Shown in pieces: positions 1-6,646 of a DNA stretch of 8,614 bases (position 1 is the first letter of the stretch; the number at the start of each line of letters is the position of its first letter). Made by a program: the position numbers and the translations under genes. The notes below the pieces were generated by a model, which saw only the letters and a list, made by a program, of their open reading frames with translations, made no database searches and was not told the origin of the DNA. Origin of the DNA: Cyanobacteria bacterium UBA8156 (lineage in GTDB: Bacteria > Cyanobacteriota > Cyanobacteriia > Pseudanabaenales > Pseudanabaenaceae); assembly GCA_003456125.1 (NCBI GenBank), contig DMPD01000197.1, forward strand, positions 1 through 8,614, given 5' to 3'.

Positions 1-681
1 TCTCGGGATAGTGCGGGACAGCACCACCCGCAACGGGTTGTGGGGGGAGACCCCATGGCTGGTCAGGGCGGGATTGTCTTGGCGGACGGTGCCCCCGCCG
101 GTGATCACCGCATCGCAGGCGGCTCGCAGGTGCCACACCCGTTGGCGGGCCTGGGGGCCGGTAATCCAAAAACTGTGGCCCGTGTCGGTGGCGATGGCAC
201 CGTCGAGGGTGAGGGCGGTTTTCCAGATGCCGAAGGGGCGACCGGTGCGCACCCGATGGCAAAAACCTTCGTTCAGGTCTTGGCAAGCCGTTTCGCAAAC
301 CCCCACCACCACTTCGATTCCCGCTTGCCGCAACCGGGCAAGGCCTTGCCCTTGCACCCGGGGGTCGGGATCGACCGTCCCCACCACCACCTTGGTAATA
401 CCGGCCTGCACAATGGCTTCGGTACAGGGGGGGGTACGGCCATAGTGGTTGCAGGGTTCCAAATTGACGTAGAGGGTAGCCCCGGTCACGTCGTGGCCCC
501 GGGCGATCGCATCCCGTAGGGCCCAAACTTCGGCATGGGGCTCCCCCGCGCGGGGATGAAACCCCTCCCCCAGCAATTGACCTCCCCGGATAATCACGGC
601 CCCTACCTGCGGGTTGGGGGCGGTGCGGCCCTGACGTGCCAAGGCCAAGCAAGCATTCATCCAACGTTCCTCGGTGGTCAC
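1..681 (-). CDS. ribD: RibD, bifunctional riboflavin deaminase/reductase (partial, 3' end missing)
   Basis: Makes an early riboflavin intermediate in the cytoplasm: the N-terminal domain deaminates the pyrimidine released by GTP cyclohydrolase II and the C-terminal domain reduces its ribosyl group with NADPH. Reading the minus strand from 681 gives 227 residues with no stop before the window edge; full RibD is about 360-380, so roughly the last 40% is missing. The deaminase zinc site is complete: HAE (H49, E51) and PCNHYGRTPPC with C77 and C86. The reductase domain begins near residue 150 (KTALTLDGAIA, then WITGPQAR and GGGTVRQDNPAL). Start: GTG at 681, just after an in-frame TAG, matches the usual RibD N-terminus in length. 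ATG at 660 (residue 8) is the alternative and has a better Shine-Dalgarno (GAGGAA, 6 nt upstream). It is divergent from the kinase gene, with 33 nt between starts. Identity is very secure; start choice is not. Confidence 0.96.
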   Translation of the reverse strand, partial: MTTEERWMNACLALARQGRTAPNPQVGAVIIRGGQLLGEGFHPRAGEPHAEVWALRDAIARGHDVTGATLYVNLEPCNHYGRTPPCTEAIVQAGITKVVVGTVDPDPRVQGQGLARLRQAGIEVVVGVCETACQDLNEGFCHRVRTGRPFGIWKTALTLDGAIATDTGHSFWITGPQARQRVWHLRAACDAVITGGGTVRQDNPALTSHGVSPHNPLRVVLSRTIPR

Positions 682-685
682 GATC

Positions 686-691
686 TACAAT
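686..691 (+). promoter_or_regulatory. Candidate -10 box for the kinase-helicase unit
   Basis: TACAAT matches the bacterial -10 consensus at five of six positions. A start of transcription about 6-8 nt downstream would leave a short leader holding the GGGGAG Shine-Dalgarno (704-709) before ATG at 715. No convincing -35 box is found 16-18 nt upstream, and the region overlaps the first codons of divergent ribD. This is inference from position and sequence only. Confidence 0.3.
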
Positions 692-714
692 GGTTTGGAG
701 AGAGGGGAGAGGGA

Positions 715-2142
715 ATGCCGTTACGCCATCGGGTTTTCGGACTGGCGTTGGCGGCGGCTTGCTTGGGGGTAGCCGTTGCCGAAGCGAGTCGGCCAATACC
801 TTGGTGGATTCGACTGGTCTTGTTGAGCGGCGTGGTCACGATCTTAGCCTGCCGTATCAGCACTTGGTGGGAAGCCGCTTGGTTGGCTGCGATCGCCCGT
901 TTGCAGGAGCCTTGGATCGGTTTGCATGGGAAGCCAACAGAGGGGCACGCCTTGGCCGAGGGACTGTACCAAAAATTGCAGCCAGTGGTACAGGCTTACG
1001 CAGAGCAGCACCTCCAGATCCACCAACAGCTTTGGGCCCAAGAGCGCGATCGCCTGCATTCGGAGGTGCGGTTGGCGCAGGGGGAAAACCGGCGGTATCA
1101 GCAGCAATTTTATGAGTTGATCCACCGGTTGGAGGGGGTTTTCGGGTTGTGGGATGCGCAAGCCCAGAAATGGTTGTACTTGAGTCCCCACAGCGAGAAT
1201 TTGTGGGGCGTGGGCCGAGCCGTTTTGTTGCACGAGCTGCACGGTTGGCTTACAGCGGTGCATCCCGACGATCGGGCGCGGGTGGGGCAGCAGTTGCGGG
1301 AGCCCGCCTACCCCTTGACCTTGGAATACCGAGTGATGCCGGAAAAATGGGTGCGCGATCGCTGGTTTGCGGTGCGCGACGAAGCCGGGCAGGTGGATCG
1401 GGTGTTGCGGATTGCCGAAGACATCAGCGATCGCCAGCGGGTGGAGCGGCTGAAGGGGGAATTTATTTCGATTGTCAGCCACGAATTGCGCACCCCTTTG
1501 ACTTCCATTCGGGGTTCCTTGGGGTTGTTGGCTTCGGGGTTGTTGGCCGATCGCCCGGAACGGGCCCAGCGGATGTTGACGATCGCTTCGGCGGAGGTGG
1601 AGCGGTTGGTGCGGCTGGTGAACGACATTTTGGACATCGAGCGGCTGGAACTGGACAAAATATCCATCGAAAAAAACTGGTGCGATGCCGGCAAATTGCT
1701 ATCCCAGGCCGTAGACATCATTTATCCGCTGGCGGTGGAAGCGGGGGTTAATTTACTGGTGTTTCCGGTGGCGGTGACGATTTGGGCCGATGGCGATCGG
1801 ATTGTGCAGACCCTCACCAATCTCCTCAGCAATGCGGTGAAGTTTTCGGAGCCCGGCAGCAAAGTGACGGTTTCCCTCCGGCAGGCTGCCAACGAAGCGA
1901 TCTTTCAGGTGAGCGATCGGGGGCGGGGCATCCCCCCCGATAAACTGGAGGTGATCTTCGGCAAATTTCAGCAGGTGGATGCCACCGATTCCCGGCGGCG
2001 GGGGGGCACCGGTTTGGGGCTGGCCATTTGCCGCAAAATTGTGGAAATTCACGGGGGGCGCATCTGGGTGGAAAGCACCTTGGGTCAGGGCAGTACGTTT
2101 CATGTGGCGTTGCCGTTGCAGCCGGCCTGTACCTTGCCATGA
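715..2142 (+). CDS. Membrane-anchored PAS sensor histidine kinase
   Basis: Two-component sensor kinase of 475 aa. Two hydrophobic segments (about residues 6-22 and 31-47) with a very short loop anchor it in a membrane. A helical, probably coiled-coil linker follows (about 85-135), then a PAS_3-like domain (about 135-240; AVHPDDR, EYRVMPEKW, RDRWFAV, IAEDISDR). HisKA carries the phosphoacceptor H256 in SHELRTPLTSIR. The HATPase domain has the N box (N369, N373 in LTNLLSNAVKF), G1 (DRGRGI, 401-406), F box (IFGKFQQ) and G2 (GGTGLGLAI, 430-438). All catalytic boxes look intact and there is no receiver domain. ATG at 715 is chosen because GGGGAG lies 5 nt upstream and the protein then opens with the membrane segment; the frame is open back to 535, but that would overlap antisense ribD. 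The PAS ligand is unknown and no response regulator is adjacent, so it may be an orphan. It overlaps the helicase gene by 4 nt. Confidence 0.93.
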   Translation: MPLRHRVFGLALAAACLGVAVAEASRPIPWWIRLVLLSGVVTILACRISTWWEAAWLAAIARLQEPWIGLHGKPTEGHALAEGLYQKLQPVVQAYAEQHLQIHQQLWAQERDRLHSEVRLAQGENRRYQQQFYELIHRLEGVFGLWDAQAQKWLYLSPHSENLWGVGRAVLLHELHGWLTAVHPDDRARVGQQLREPAYPLTLEYRVMPEKWVRDRWFAVRDEAGQVDRVLRIAEDISDRQRVERLKGEFISIVSHELRTPLTSIRGSLGLLASGLLADRPERAQRMLTIASAEVERLVRLVNDILDIERLELDKISIEKNWCDAGKLLSQAVDIIYPLAVEAGVNLLVFPVAVTIWADGDRIVQTLTNLLSNAVKFSEPGSKVTVSLRQAANEAIFQVSDRGRGIPPDKLEVIFGKFQQVDATDSRRRGGTGLGLAICRKIVEIHGGRIWVESTLGQGSTFHVALPLQPACTLP

Positions 2143-4301
2143 AAACCCCCACGGATTGGATCGCCCAATGGCGGGCAGAATTGCGACCCGGCCAGCAGGC
2201 ATTGGCGGATTGGCAGGGGGGAGAACTGGCGGTATCGGCGGTGCCCGGCGCGGGCAAATCTACAAGTATGGCGGCCGCGGCGGCGATCGCCATTGCCCGA
2301 TACGGATTATCCCGGCCAAAGCAATTGGTGTTGGTGACCTTGACCCGGACGGCGGTGGCCAACCTCCGACGCAAAATTGTGGATCGGTTGCGGGTTGCCC
2401 GGTTGCCCCTGGGGAGTTTCAGCGTCACCACTTTGCACAGTTTGGGGCTGACCCTCGCCCGTTCCCATCCCGCCTTGTCGGGGTGGACGGAAGGGGAAAC
2501 CCTGCTGTGGACGGAGGCGCAAAAACAACGGGCCCTGCGCCAGGCGGTGGCCCAGTGGATCGAAGATCAGCCCCGCCTCTGGCAAGATTTGGTCAGCGGC
2601 CGCGGGTTCGACGGCGAAGACACAGAGCGGTTGCGGCGGGAAACGCTTTTGCGCAGCGAACTGTTGCCGGCGATCGCCAAGGAAGCCTTGATGGGGGTCA
2701 AAAGCACCGGCCTGACGGTGGCCGAGTTGGCGGATAGCCGCAGCCCCCTCCTGCAATTGGCGGGCGAACTGTACACCCGCTACGAGGCGTTGCAGCGGGC
2801 CGCCGGGGCGATCGATTACGATGACATGACCGTGGGAGCGCTGCGGGTTCTCGCGGATCCGGCGGTGCGGGCCCAATGGCAGGCCCAAACCTTTGCGGTA
2901 TTTGAAGATGAGGCCCAGGATTCGACGCCCCTGCAGTCCCGGTTGTTGGAAATCTTGGCGGCTGGCGATGGGCAGCGCCATCTGGTGCGGGTCGGCGACC
3001 CCAACCAATCGATCAACGCCTCGTTTACGGCGGCCGATCCCCGTTTCTTTCGGGAATTTTGCGATCGCTGCGCCCAGCAAAACCGGCTGGTGGTGATGGA
3101 TCAAGCGGGCCGCAGCAGCCCGGAAATTATCGCCACCGCCAATGCCCTGGTGCGTTGGGCCAACGTTTCCATCTACGGTCAACCGGAACCGCCCTTTCGC
3201 CTCCAGATTCTGCACCCTGTACCGCCGGGCGATCGCCAAGGCAATCCGGTGGCGTTGGGCCCCGGCGTGGAAATTCACTTCCCCAACACCATTCAAACCG
3301 AAGTGCAAACCCTGGGCGATCGCCTGCAACAACTGCTTCAAGACAACCCCAATCTCACCGCGGCCATTTTGGTGCGCCAACACAACCATGCCCGATATGT
3401 GGCCAACCACCTGCCCAAAACCCTCAACCTGTACGATGCCGAGAGCCGGGAACGGCAATCGCAAATCCCGACGGAATTGCTAAAGGTGTTGCAATTTTTG
3501 GGGCGGCCCCATTCTCCCGAGCGGCTCCGGCAAACCCTGGAAGTGTTGCGGGAACGGCAGTTGATCCCCCCCGGCGATCTCAATGCTTGGGCCGCTTCCC
3601 CCGAAACCTTTTTGTATCCTACCCCCCTGGACCCGGCGATCGCCTCACCGGCCCGGCAGAAATGCATCGGCTTGCTGCAGGCCCGGCTGCAATTGCCCGT
3701 TTCCTACCTCTTGCCCTTTGTGGCCCTCACCTTGGACTACGATGCCGGGGAGTTGGCCACCACCGATCAACTCGGCCAAACCTTGCACAGCCGCCTGCGG
3801 GGCCGCTACGACCTGCCTACCCTGACGGCCGCCCTCGAAGAAGGGGTATTGAACCATGCCTTTGCCGTGGAGGACGAAACCGAACCCCTCGAAGAACGAT
3901 ACATGCAGCCGGGGCGGGTGACCCTCACCACCCTGCACAAAGCCAAGGGGTTGGAGTGGGATGTGGTGGGCATTCCCTTTCTGCACGAGCGCACCTGTCC
4001 CGGCAGTGCCTATGTGCCCGAACCCCAGCGGTTTTTGGGGGATTACAGCCTCCCCGAAGTCCTGCGGGCCCAATTGCGGGCCCTGGCTGCTGCCGAAGCT
4101 TTGGCCGAGCCGGCGATCGCCTGGGAGCGGCACAAGCAACTCCGCCAAAGCGAAGAACTGCGGTTGCTGTATGTGGGGATCACCCGGGCCAAACGGCGGT
4201 TGTGGCTCTCGGCGGCGCAACGGGGGCCCTTGAGCTGGAATGCGCCGGACAAGTGGGAGGATTTGCGGCCGTCGCCGGCGTTGGTGGCTCTTTCTTCCTA
4301 G
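2139..4301 (+). CDS. UvrD/Rep-family (SF1A) ATP-dependent DNA helicase, divergent
   Basis: 720 aa, probably a 3'-5' DNA helicase/translocase acting in the cytoplasm in repair or replication-fork handling. Motifs in order: Q-motif-like LRPGQQALADW (15-25), Walker A SAVPGAGKST (33-42, K40), motif Ia VTLTRTAVANLRR (66-78), Ic SVTTLHSLG (95-103), motif II EDEAQD (256-261), motif III VGDPNQSINASFTAADP (285-301), motif IV around GRSSPEII (324-331), motif V VTLTTLHKAKGLEWD (594-608), motif VI LLYVGITRAKRRL (676-688). Motif III lacks the usual SIYxFRGA wording and motif IV lacks the usual NYRS, so it is not a standard UvrD, PcrA or Rep; the region between motifs IV and V, where domain 2B sits, is also divergent. 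ATG at 2139 overlaps the kinase stop in ATGA and has no good Shine-Dalgarno, suggesting translational coupling; in-frame starts further upstream would lie inside the kinase ATPase domain. The cellular role cannot be read from sequence. Confidence 0.92.
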   Translation: MKTPTDWIAQWRAELRPGQQALADWQGGELAVSAVPGAGKSTSMAAAAAIAIARYGLSRPKQLVLVTLTRTAVANLRRKIVDRLRVARLPLGSFSVTTLHSLGLTLARSHPALSGWTEGETLLWTEAQKQRALRQAVAQWIEDQPRLWQDLVSGRGFDGEDTERLRRETLLRSELLPAIAKEALMGVKSTGLTVAELADSRSPLLQLAGELYTRYEALQRAAGAIDYDDMTVGALRVLADPAVRAQWQAQTFAVFEDEAQDSTPLQSRLLEILAAGDGQRHLVRVGDPNQSINASFTAADPRFFREFCDRCAQQNRLVVMDQAGRSSPEIIATANALVRWANVSIYGQPEPPFRLQILHPVPPGDRQGNPVALGPGVEIHFPNTIQTEVQTLGDRLQQLLQDNPNLTAAILVRQHNHARYVANHLPKTLNLYDAESRERQSQIPTELLKVLQFLGRPHSPERLRQTLEVLRERQLIPPGDLNAWAASPETFLYPTPLDPAIASPARQKCIGLLQARLQLPVSYLLPFVALTLDYDAGELATTDQLGQTLHSRLRGRYDLPTLTAALEEGVLNHAFAVEDETEPLEERYMQPGRVTLTTLHKAKGLEWDVVGIPFLHERTCPGSAYVPEPQRFLGDYSLPEVLRAQLRALAAAEALAEPAIAWERHKQLRQSEELRLLYVGITRAKRRLWLSAAQRGPLSWNAPDKWEDLRPSPALVALSS

Positions 4302-4326
4302 CCGTAGACCATTCCGGTTCTCCTGT

Positions 4327-4370
4327 GGGCGCAATGCGCCGCACGGTCAGCTTCTCCAGAGCTTGCGCCC
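4327..4370. repeat. Nested inverted repeats after the helicase gene
   Basis: GGGCGCAA (4327-4334) and TTGCGCCC (4363-4370) are perfect 8-nt inverted arms with a 28-nt loop. The left arm also takes part in a local 13-nt palindrome, GGCGCAATGCGCC (4328-4340). The two pairings compete, so the RNA could fold in either of two ways. The element lies 26 nt after the helicase stop and could act as a processing or 3'-end stability structure. No T tract follows it directly. Confidence 0.5.
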
Positions 4371-4374
4371 CCAG

Positions 4375-4430
4375 CCCCTCTGCTGAAGCGGGAGAGGGAT
4401 TTAGGGTGAGGGGAGTTTGGCGGTTTTTTT
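4375..4430 (+). terminator. Likely terminator of the kinase-helicase unit
   Basis: CCCCTC (4375-4380) can pair with GAGGGG (4408-4413), or CCCTCT (4376-4381) with AGAGGG (4393-4398). A run of seven T (4424-4430) follows. The hairpin is imperfect and 10 nt separate the outer stem from the T run, so efficiency is uncertain. Position supports the call: it ends the upstream unit just before the riboswitch leader. The CCCCTCT...GGGAGAGG wording recurs at the right edge of the window, suggesting a dispersed intergenic repeat used at transcript ends. Confidence 0.45.
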
Positions 4431-4446
4431 GTGGTTAGATAGAAGC

Positions 4447-4563
4447 TTGGTCGGTTTTTGCGGGGATCAGCCGCAAAAGGTAACGGGGAAAGTACGGTGC
4501 GAATCCGTCGCTGTCCCGCAGCTGTGAAGGGGGTTTCCCTGAGTCAGAATGCCCGCCTGCCAA
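4447..4563 (+). promoter_or_regulatory. Cobalamin (B12) riboswitch
   Basis: The core matches the cobalamin aptamer family. Seen in order: GGTAACGGGGAA (4479-4490), GGTGCGAATCC (4496-4506) with the P5 hairpin arms ACGG (4494-4497) and CCGT (4505-4508), CGCTGTCCCGCAGCTGTGA (4509-4527, the B12-box equivalent), a short hairpin AGGG/CCCT (4528-4540), then GAGTCAGAATGCCC and the conserved GCCTGCC (4555-4561). TTTTGCGG (4456-4463) and CCGCAAAA (4471-4478) form a perfect 8-bp hairpin fitting P3. TTGG (4447-4450) can close with CCAA (4560-4563) as P1. At about 117 nt it is compact, with little of the optional peripheral stems. It ends 34 nt before the receptor start with no terminator hairpin between, so control is probably at translation initiation: bound cobalamin would hide the ribosome site. 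Outer stem boundaries are approximate. Confidence 0.93.
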
Positions 4564-4597
4564 ACATCCATCCAATTTTTCTGCGAGGCACGGAAAA

Positions 4598-6646
4598 GTG
4601 GCACAGCGCGTTTGGCGGCTCCTCTTGGGGGGCTCAGTTTTGGTGTTTTTGCGGGTACCGGTAGCGATCGCCCAGCCGGTGGATTTGGAGCTAACGGTTA
4701 CGGAACAGTTGTTGCGGCGATCGCTTTCGGGGCCGTTTCGGGGGGAAGGAACGGTACGGGACGGCACCCGACCGGCTTACACCATCACCCGCGAAGAGTT
4801 GCAGCAGCAGGGGGCCCGCACGGTGCGGGAAGCCCTGCGGTTTTTGCCAGGGGTGAACGTCGACAGCACCGCCGGCACCGAGGTGAATGCCCTTTCCCGG
4901 TTGGCGATTCGGGGGAGCAACACCTCCCAGGTTTTGGTGTTGCTGGACGGTCGCCCCATCGACGAATTGGGGTTTGGCGGGTTTGATTTGTCGGAAATCT
5001 CCACCGAAACCATTGAACGGATTGAGGTGATTCCGGGGGGCGGTTCCACCCTCTACGGCTCCGGGGCGATCGGCGGGGTGGTCAACATCCTCACCACCCA
5101 GCCCCAGACCCGCACCGCCGCAGCGGAATTGGAATTGGGGGATGTGGGCTTCAACCGCCAGACCCTGACCGTGGGCGATCGCACCGATGGGTTTTCCTAT
5201 TTGTTCAGCTACAGCCGCACCCAAGCCCAAAACAATTATTTTTTTACCATTCCCGAAGCCAATTTCTCGGGGTTTCGGCAAAACAACGACGTGTTGTACA
5301 ACAACTTCCGGTTTCAGGGGACCCTAGCCACCGGGCGCGGTACCCTCAAACTGAACACGTTGTATCTGGGCAAGGATCAGGGGGTGCCGGGGGGAGTCCC
5401 GGTACCGAATCCGGTGTTTGGGTCGGGGTTTTTCAACAGTTTGACCGATCGCCAACGGAAGTATACCGACCAAGTGTTGACCGATCTGCTCTGGGAGCAG
5501 CCTTTGGGGGAGGGCAACGATTCGACCCTGACGGCGCGGATTTACTACGATGCCCTCAACAGCCGGTTTGAAGACCGCATGACCGAAATCACGGGGTTAA
5601 CGTTGGGGGATGGGGTGCCCACCTTGCGATCGCGCCCCAACACGCCGCGGCAATTCGACAACACCCAGCGGTCTTTGGGGGGACAACTGCAACACCGGTG
5701 GGCCTTTGCCCCGGCCCAAACCCTGGTTTATGGGGTGGATTACCGCCGCACCCAAAACCGGAACGTGGCCCGCAACTTGGTGGATGGCAGCGCCCGCGCC
5801 AGCTACGATGCCGAGTTGTCGCAGGGGGCATTGTTTGGGCAGTACCTTTGGGATTTTCTGCCGGGTTCCACGTTGCAGGTGGGATTGCGTCAAGAATTTG
5901 CCAGTTTGAGCCGGGGTTCGCAAACGGTACCGGCGGTGGGGCTGAAGGTGGGGTTGGGGGATACCACCCTGCGGGCCAACTACACCCGCAATTTTCGGGT
6001 GCCCAACGTGGTGAATTTGTTTTCGGTGGACCCCACCAACATCGGCAACCCCAACCTGAAGCCAGAGGTCGGCGATAGCTACGACGTGGGGTTGGATCAA
6101 AAATTGGGGGACATCGGTCTGTTGCGGTTCACGTATTTTGTGAACGACATCGCTGATTTGATTGCTTTTGAATCCATTTTTCCGGCAGTGAACGGGGTTT
6201 CCGGCACCTACACCAACTTGGGACGGGTGCGCACCACCGGATTTGAGGTGGCCCTCAACGCCGAAATCGCCCCCAATGTGCGGGTGGGGGTGAACTACAC
6301 CAACACCGATCCCCGCATCACCGAAGACCGCAACCCGAACCTGGTGGGCCGCGAATTGCGGTTTGCCGGTGCGGATTTCTTGAATCTTTCTTTGGCTTAC
6401 GACAACCCCAGCGGTTGGTACAGCGCCCTTTGGTTGCGCTCGGTGGCGGGCTATCCCACCAACAACACCAATACGGAATCCTTGGCGGGCTACACCACCC
6501 TTGACTTTCGGTTTCGGCTGCCCCTGGGCGATCGCCTGACGTTGTTTGGCGGTGTCGAAAATTTGTTGGATCAGCGGTACCAAGTATTTGCCGGGTTTCC
6601 CGATGGCGGGCGATCGTGGCGGTTGGGGGTCAGCGGTGCCTTCTGA
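4598..6646 (+). CDS. btuB: TonB-dependent outer-membrane receptor, probable cobalamin transporter (BtuB-like)
   Basis: 682 aa outer-membrane beta-barrel importer driven by TonB. GTG at 4598 has GAGG at 4585-4588 (9 nt spacing) and opens a clean Sec signal peptide: basic start, hydrophobic core, AIA cleavage site at residue 25 before Q26. LELTVT (30-35) could be the TonB box. The plug domain spans about 58-170: ITREELQQQGARTVREAL, LPGVNVDS, RLAIRGSNTSQVLVLLDGRP, then IERIEVIPGGGSTLYGSGAIGGVVNIL. The barrel fills the rest, with the C-terminal NLLDQRYQVFAGFP signature and terminal Phe for barrel assembly. Length fits a full receptor; no AMIN or STN domain precedes the plug. The family alone does not fix the substrate; the cobalamin riboswitch immediately upstream and the binding-protein gene downstream make a corrinoid the best guess. 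Its end overlaps the metallophosphatase start by 11 nt. TonB, ExbB and ExbD are not in the window. Confidence 0.9.
   Translation: MAQRVWRLLLGGSVLVFLRVPVAIAQPVDLELTVTEQLLRRSLSGPFRGEGTVRDGTRPAYTITREELQQQGARTVREALRFLPGVNVDSTAGTEVNALSRLAIRGSNTSQVLVLLDGRPIDELGFGGFDLSEISTETIERIEVIPGGGSTLYGSGAIGGVVNILTTQPQTRTAAAELELGDVGFNRQTLTVGDRTDGFSYLFSYSRTQAQNNYFFTIPEANFSGFRQNNDVLYNNFRFQGTLATGRGTLKLNTLYLGKDQGVPGGVPVPNPVFGSGFFNSLTDRQRKYTDQVLTDLLWEQPLGEGNDSTLTARIYYDALNSRFEDRMTEITGLTLGDGVPTLRSRPNTPRQFDNTQRSLGGQLQHRWAFAPAQTLVYGVDYRRTQNRNVARNLVDGSARASYDAELSQGALFGQYLWDFLPGSTLQVGLRQEFASLSRGSQTVPAVGLKVGLGDTTLRANYTRNFRVPNVVNLFSVDPTNIGNPNLKPEVGDSYDVGLDQKLGDIGLLRFTYFVNDIADLIAFESIFPAVNGVSGTYTNLGRVRTTGFEVALNAEIAPNVRVGVNYTNTDPRITEDRNPNLVGRELRFAGADFLNLSLAYDNPSGWYSALWLRSVAGYPTNNTNTESLAGYTTLDFRFRLPLGDRLTLFGGVENLLDQRYQVFAGFPDGGRSWRLGVSGAF

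Noticed and set aside
535..714. N-terminal extension of the kinase frame to 535
   Set aside because: It lies wholly antisense to the conserved deaminase domain of ribD, and ATG 715 has a good Shine-Dalgarno and leads straight into a membrane segment.
2307..3464. Long open frame of 385 codons on the minus strand, opposite the helicase
   Set aside because: Its translation is rich in Gly, Gln, His and Pro with no recognisable motif, and it is a shadow of a helicase with clear motifs. Long antisense frames are expected in GC-rich DNA.
3059..4438. Plus-strand frame of 459 codons overlapping the helicase in another frame
   Set aside because: No domain resemblance and Pro/Gly/Arg/Ala-rich; helicase motifs V and VI lie in the other frame over the same bases.
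4417..4445. Possible promoter TTGGCG (4417-4422), 17-nt spacer, TAGAAG (4440-4445) for the B12 unit
   Set aside because: Each box matches only four of six positions, it overlaps the terminator T run, and the implied start near 4452 would cut off the proposed P1 stem of the riboswitch.
4549..4986. ATG-initiated frame starting inside the riboswitch
   Set aside because: The ATG belongs to the conserved aptamer segment GAATGCCC, and the frame is a shadow of the receptor's signal peptide and plug.
5597..6583. Open frame of 328 codons on the minus strand opposite the receptor barrel
   Set aside because: Gly/Gln/His/Pro-rich shadow; the plus strand encodes an intact barrel ending in the family's C-terminal signature.
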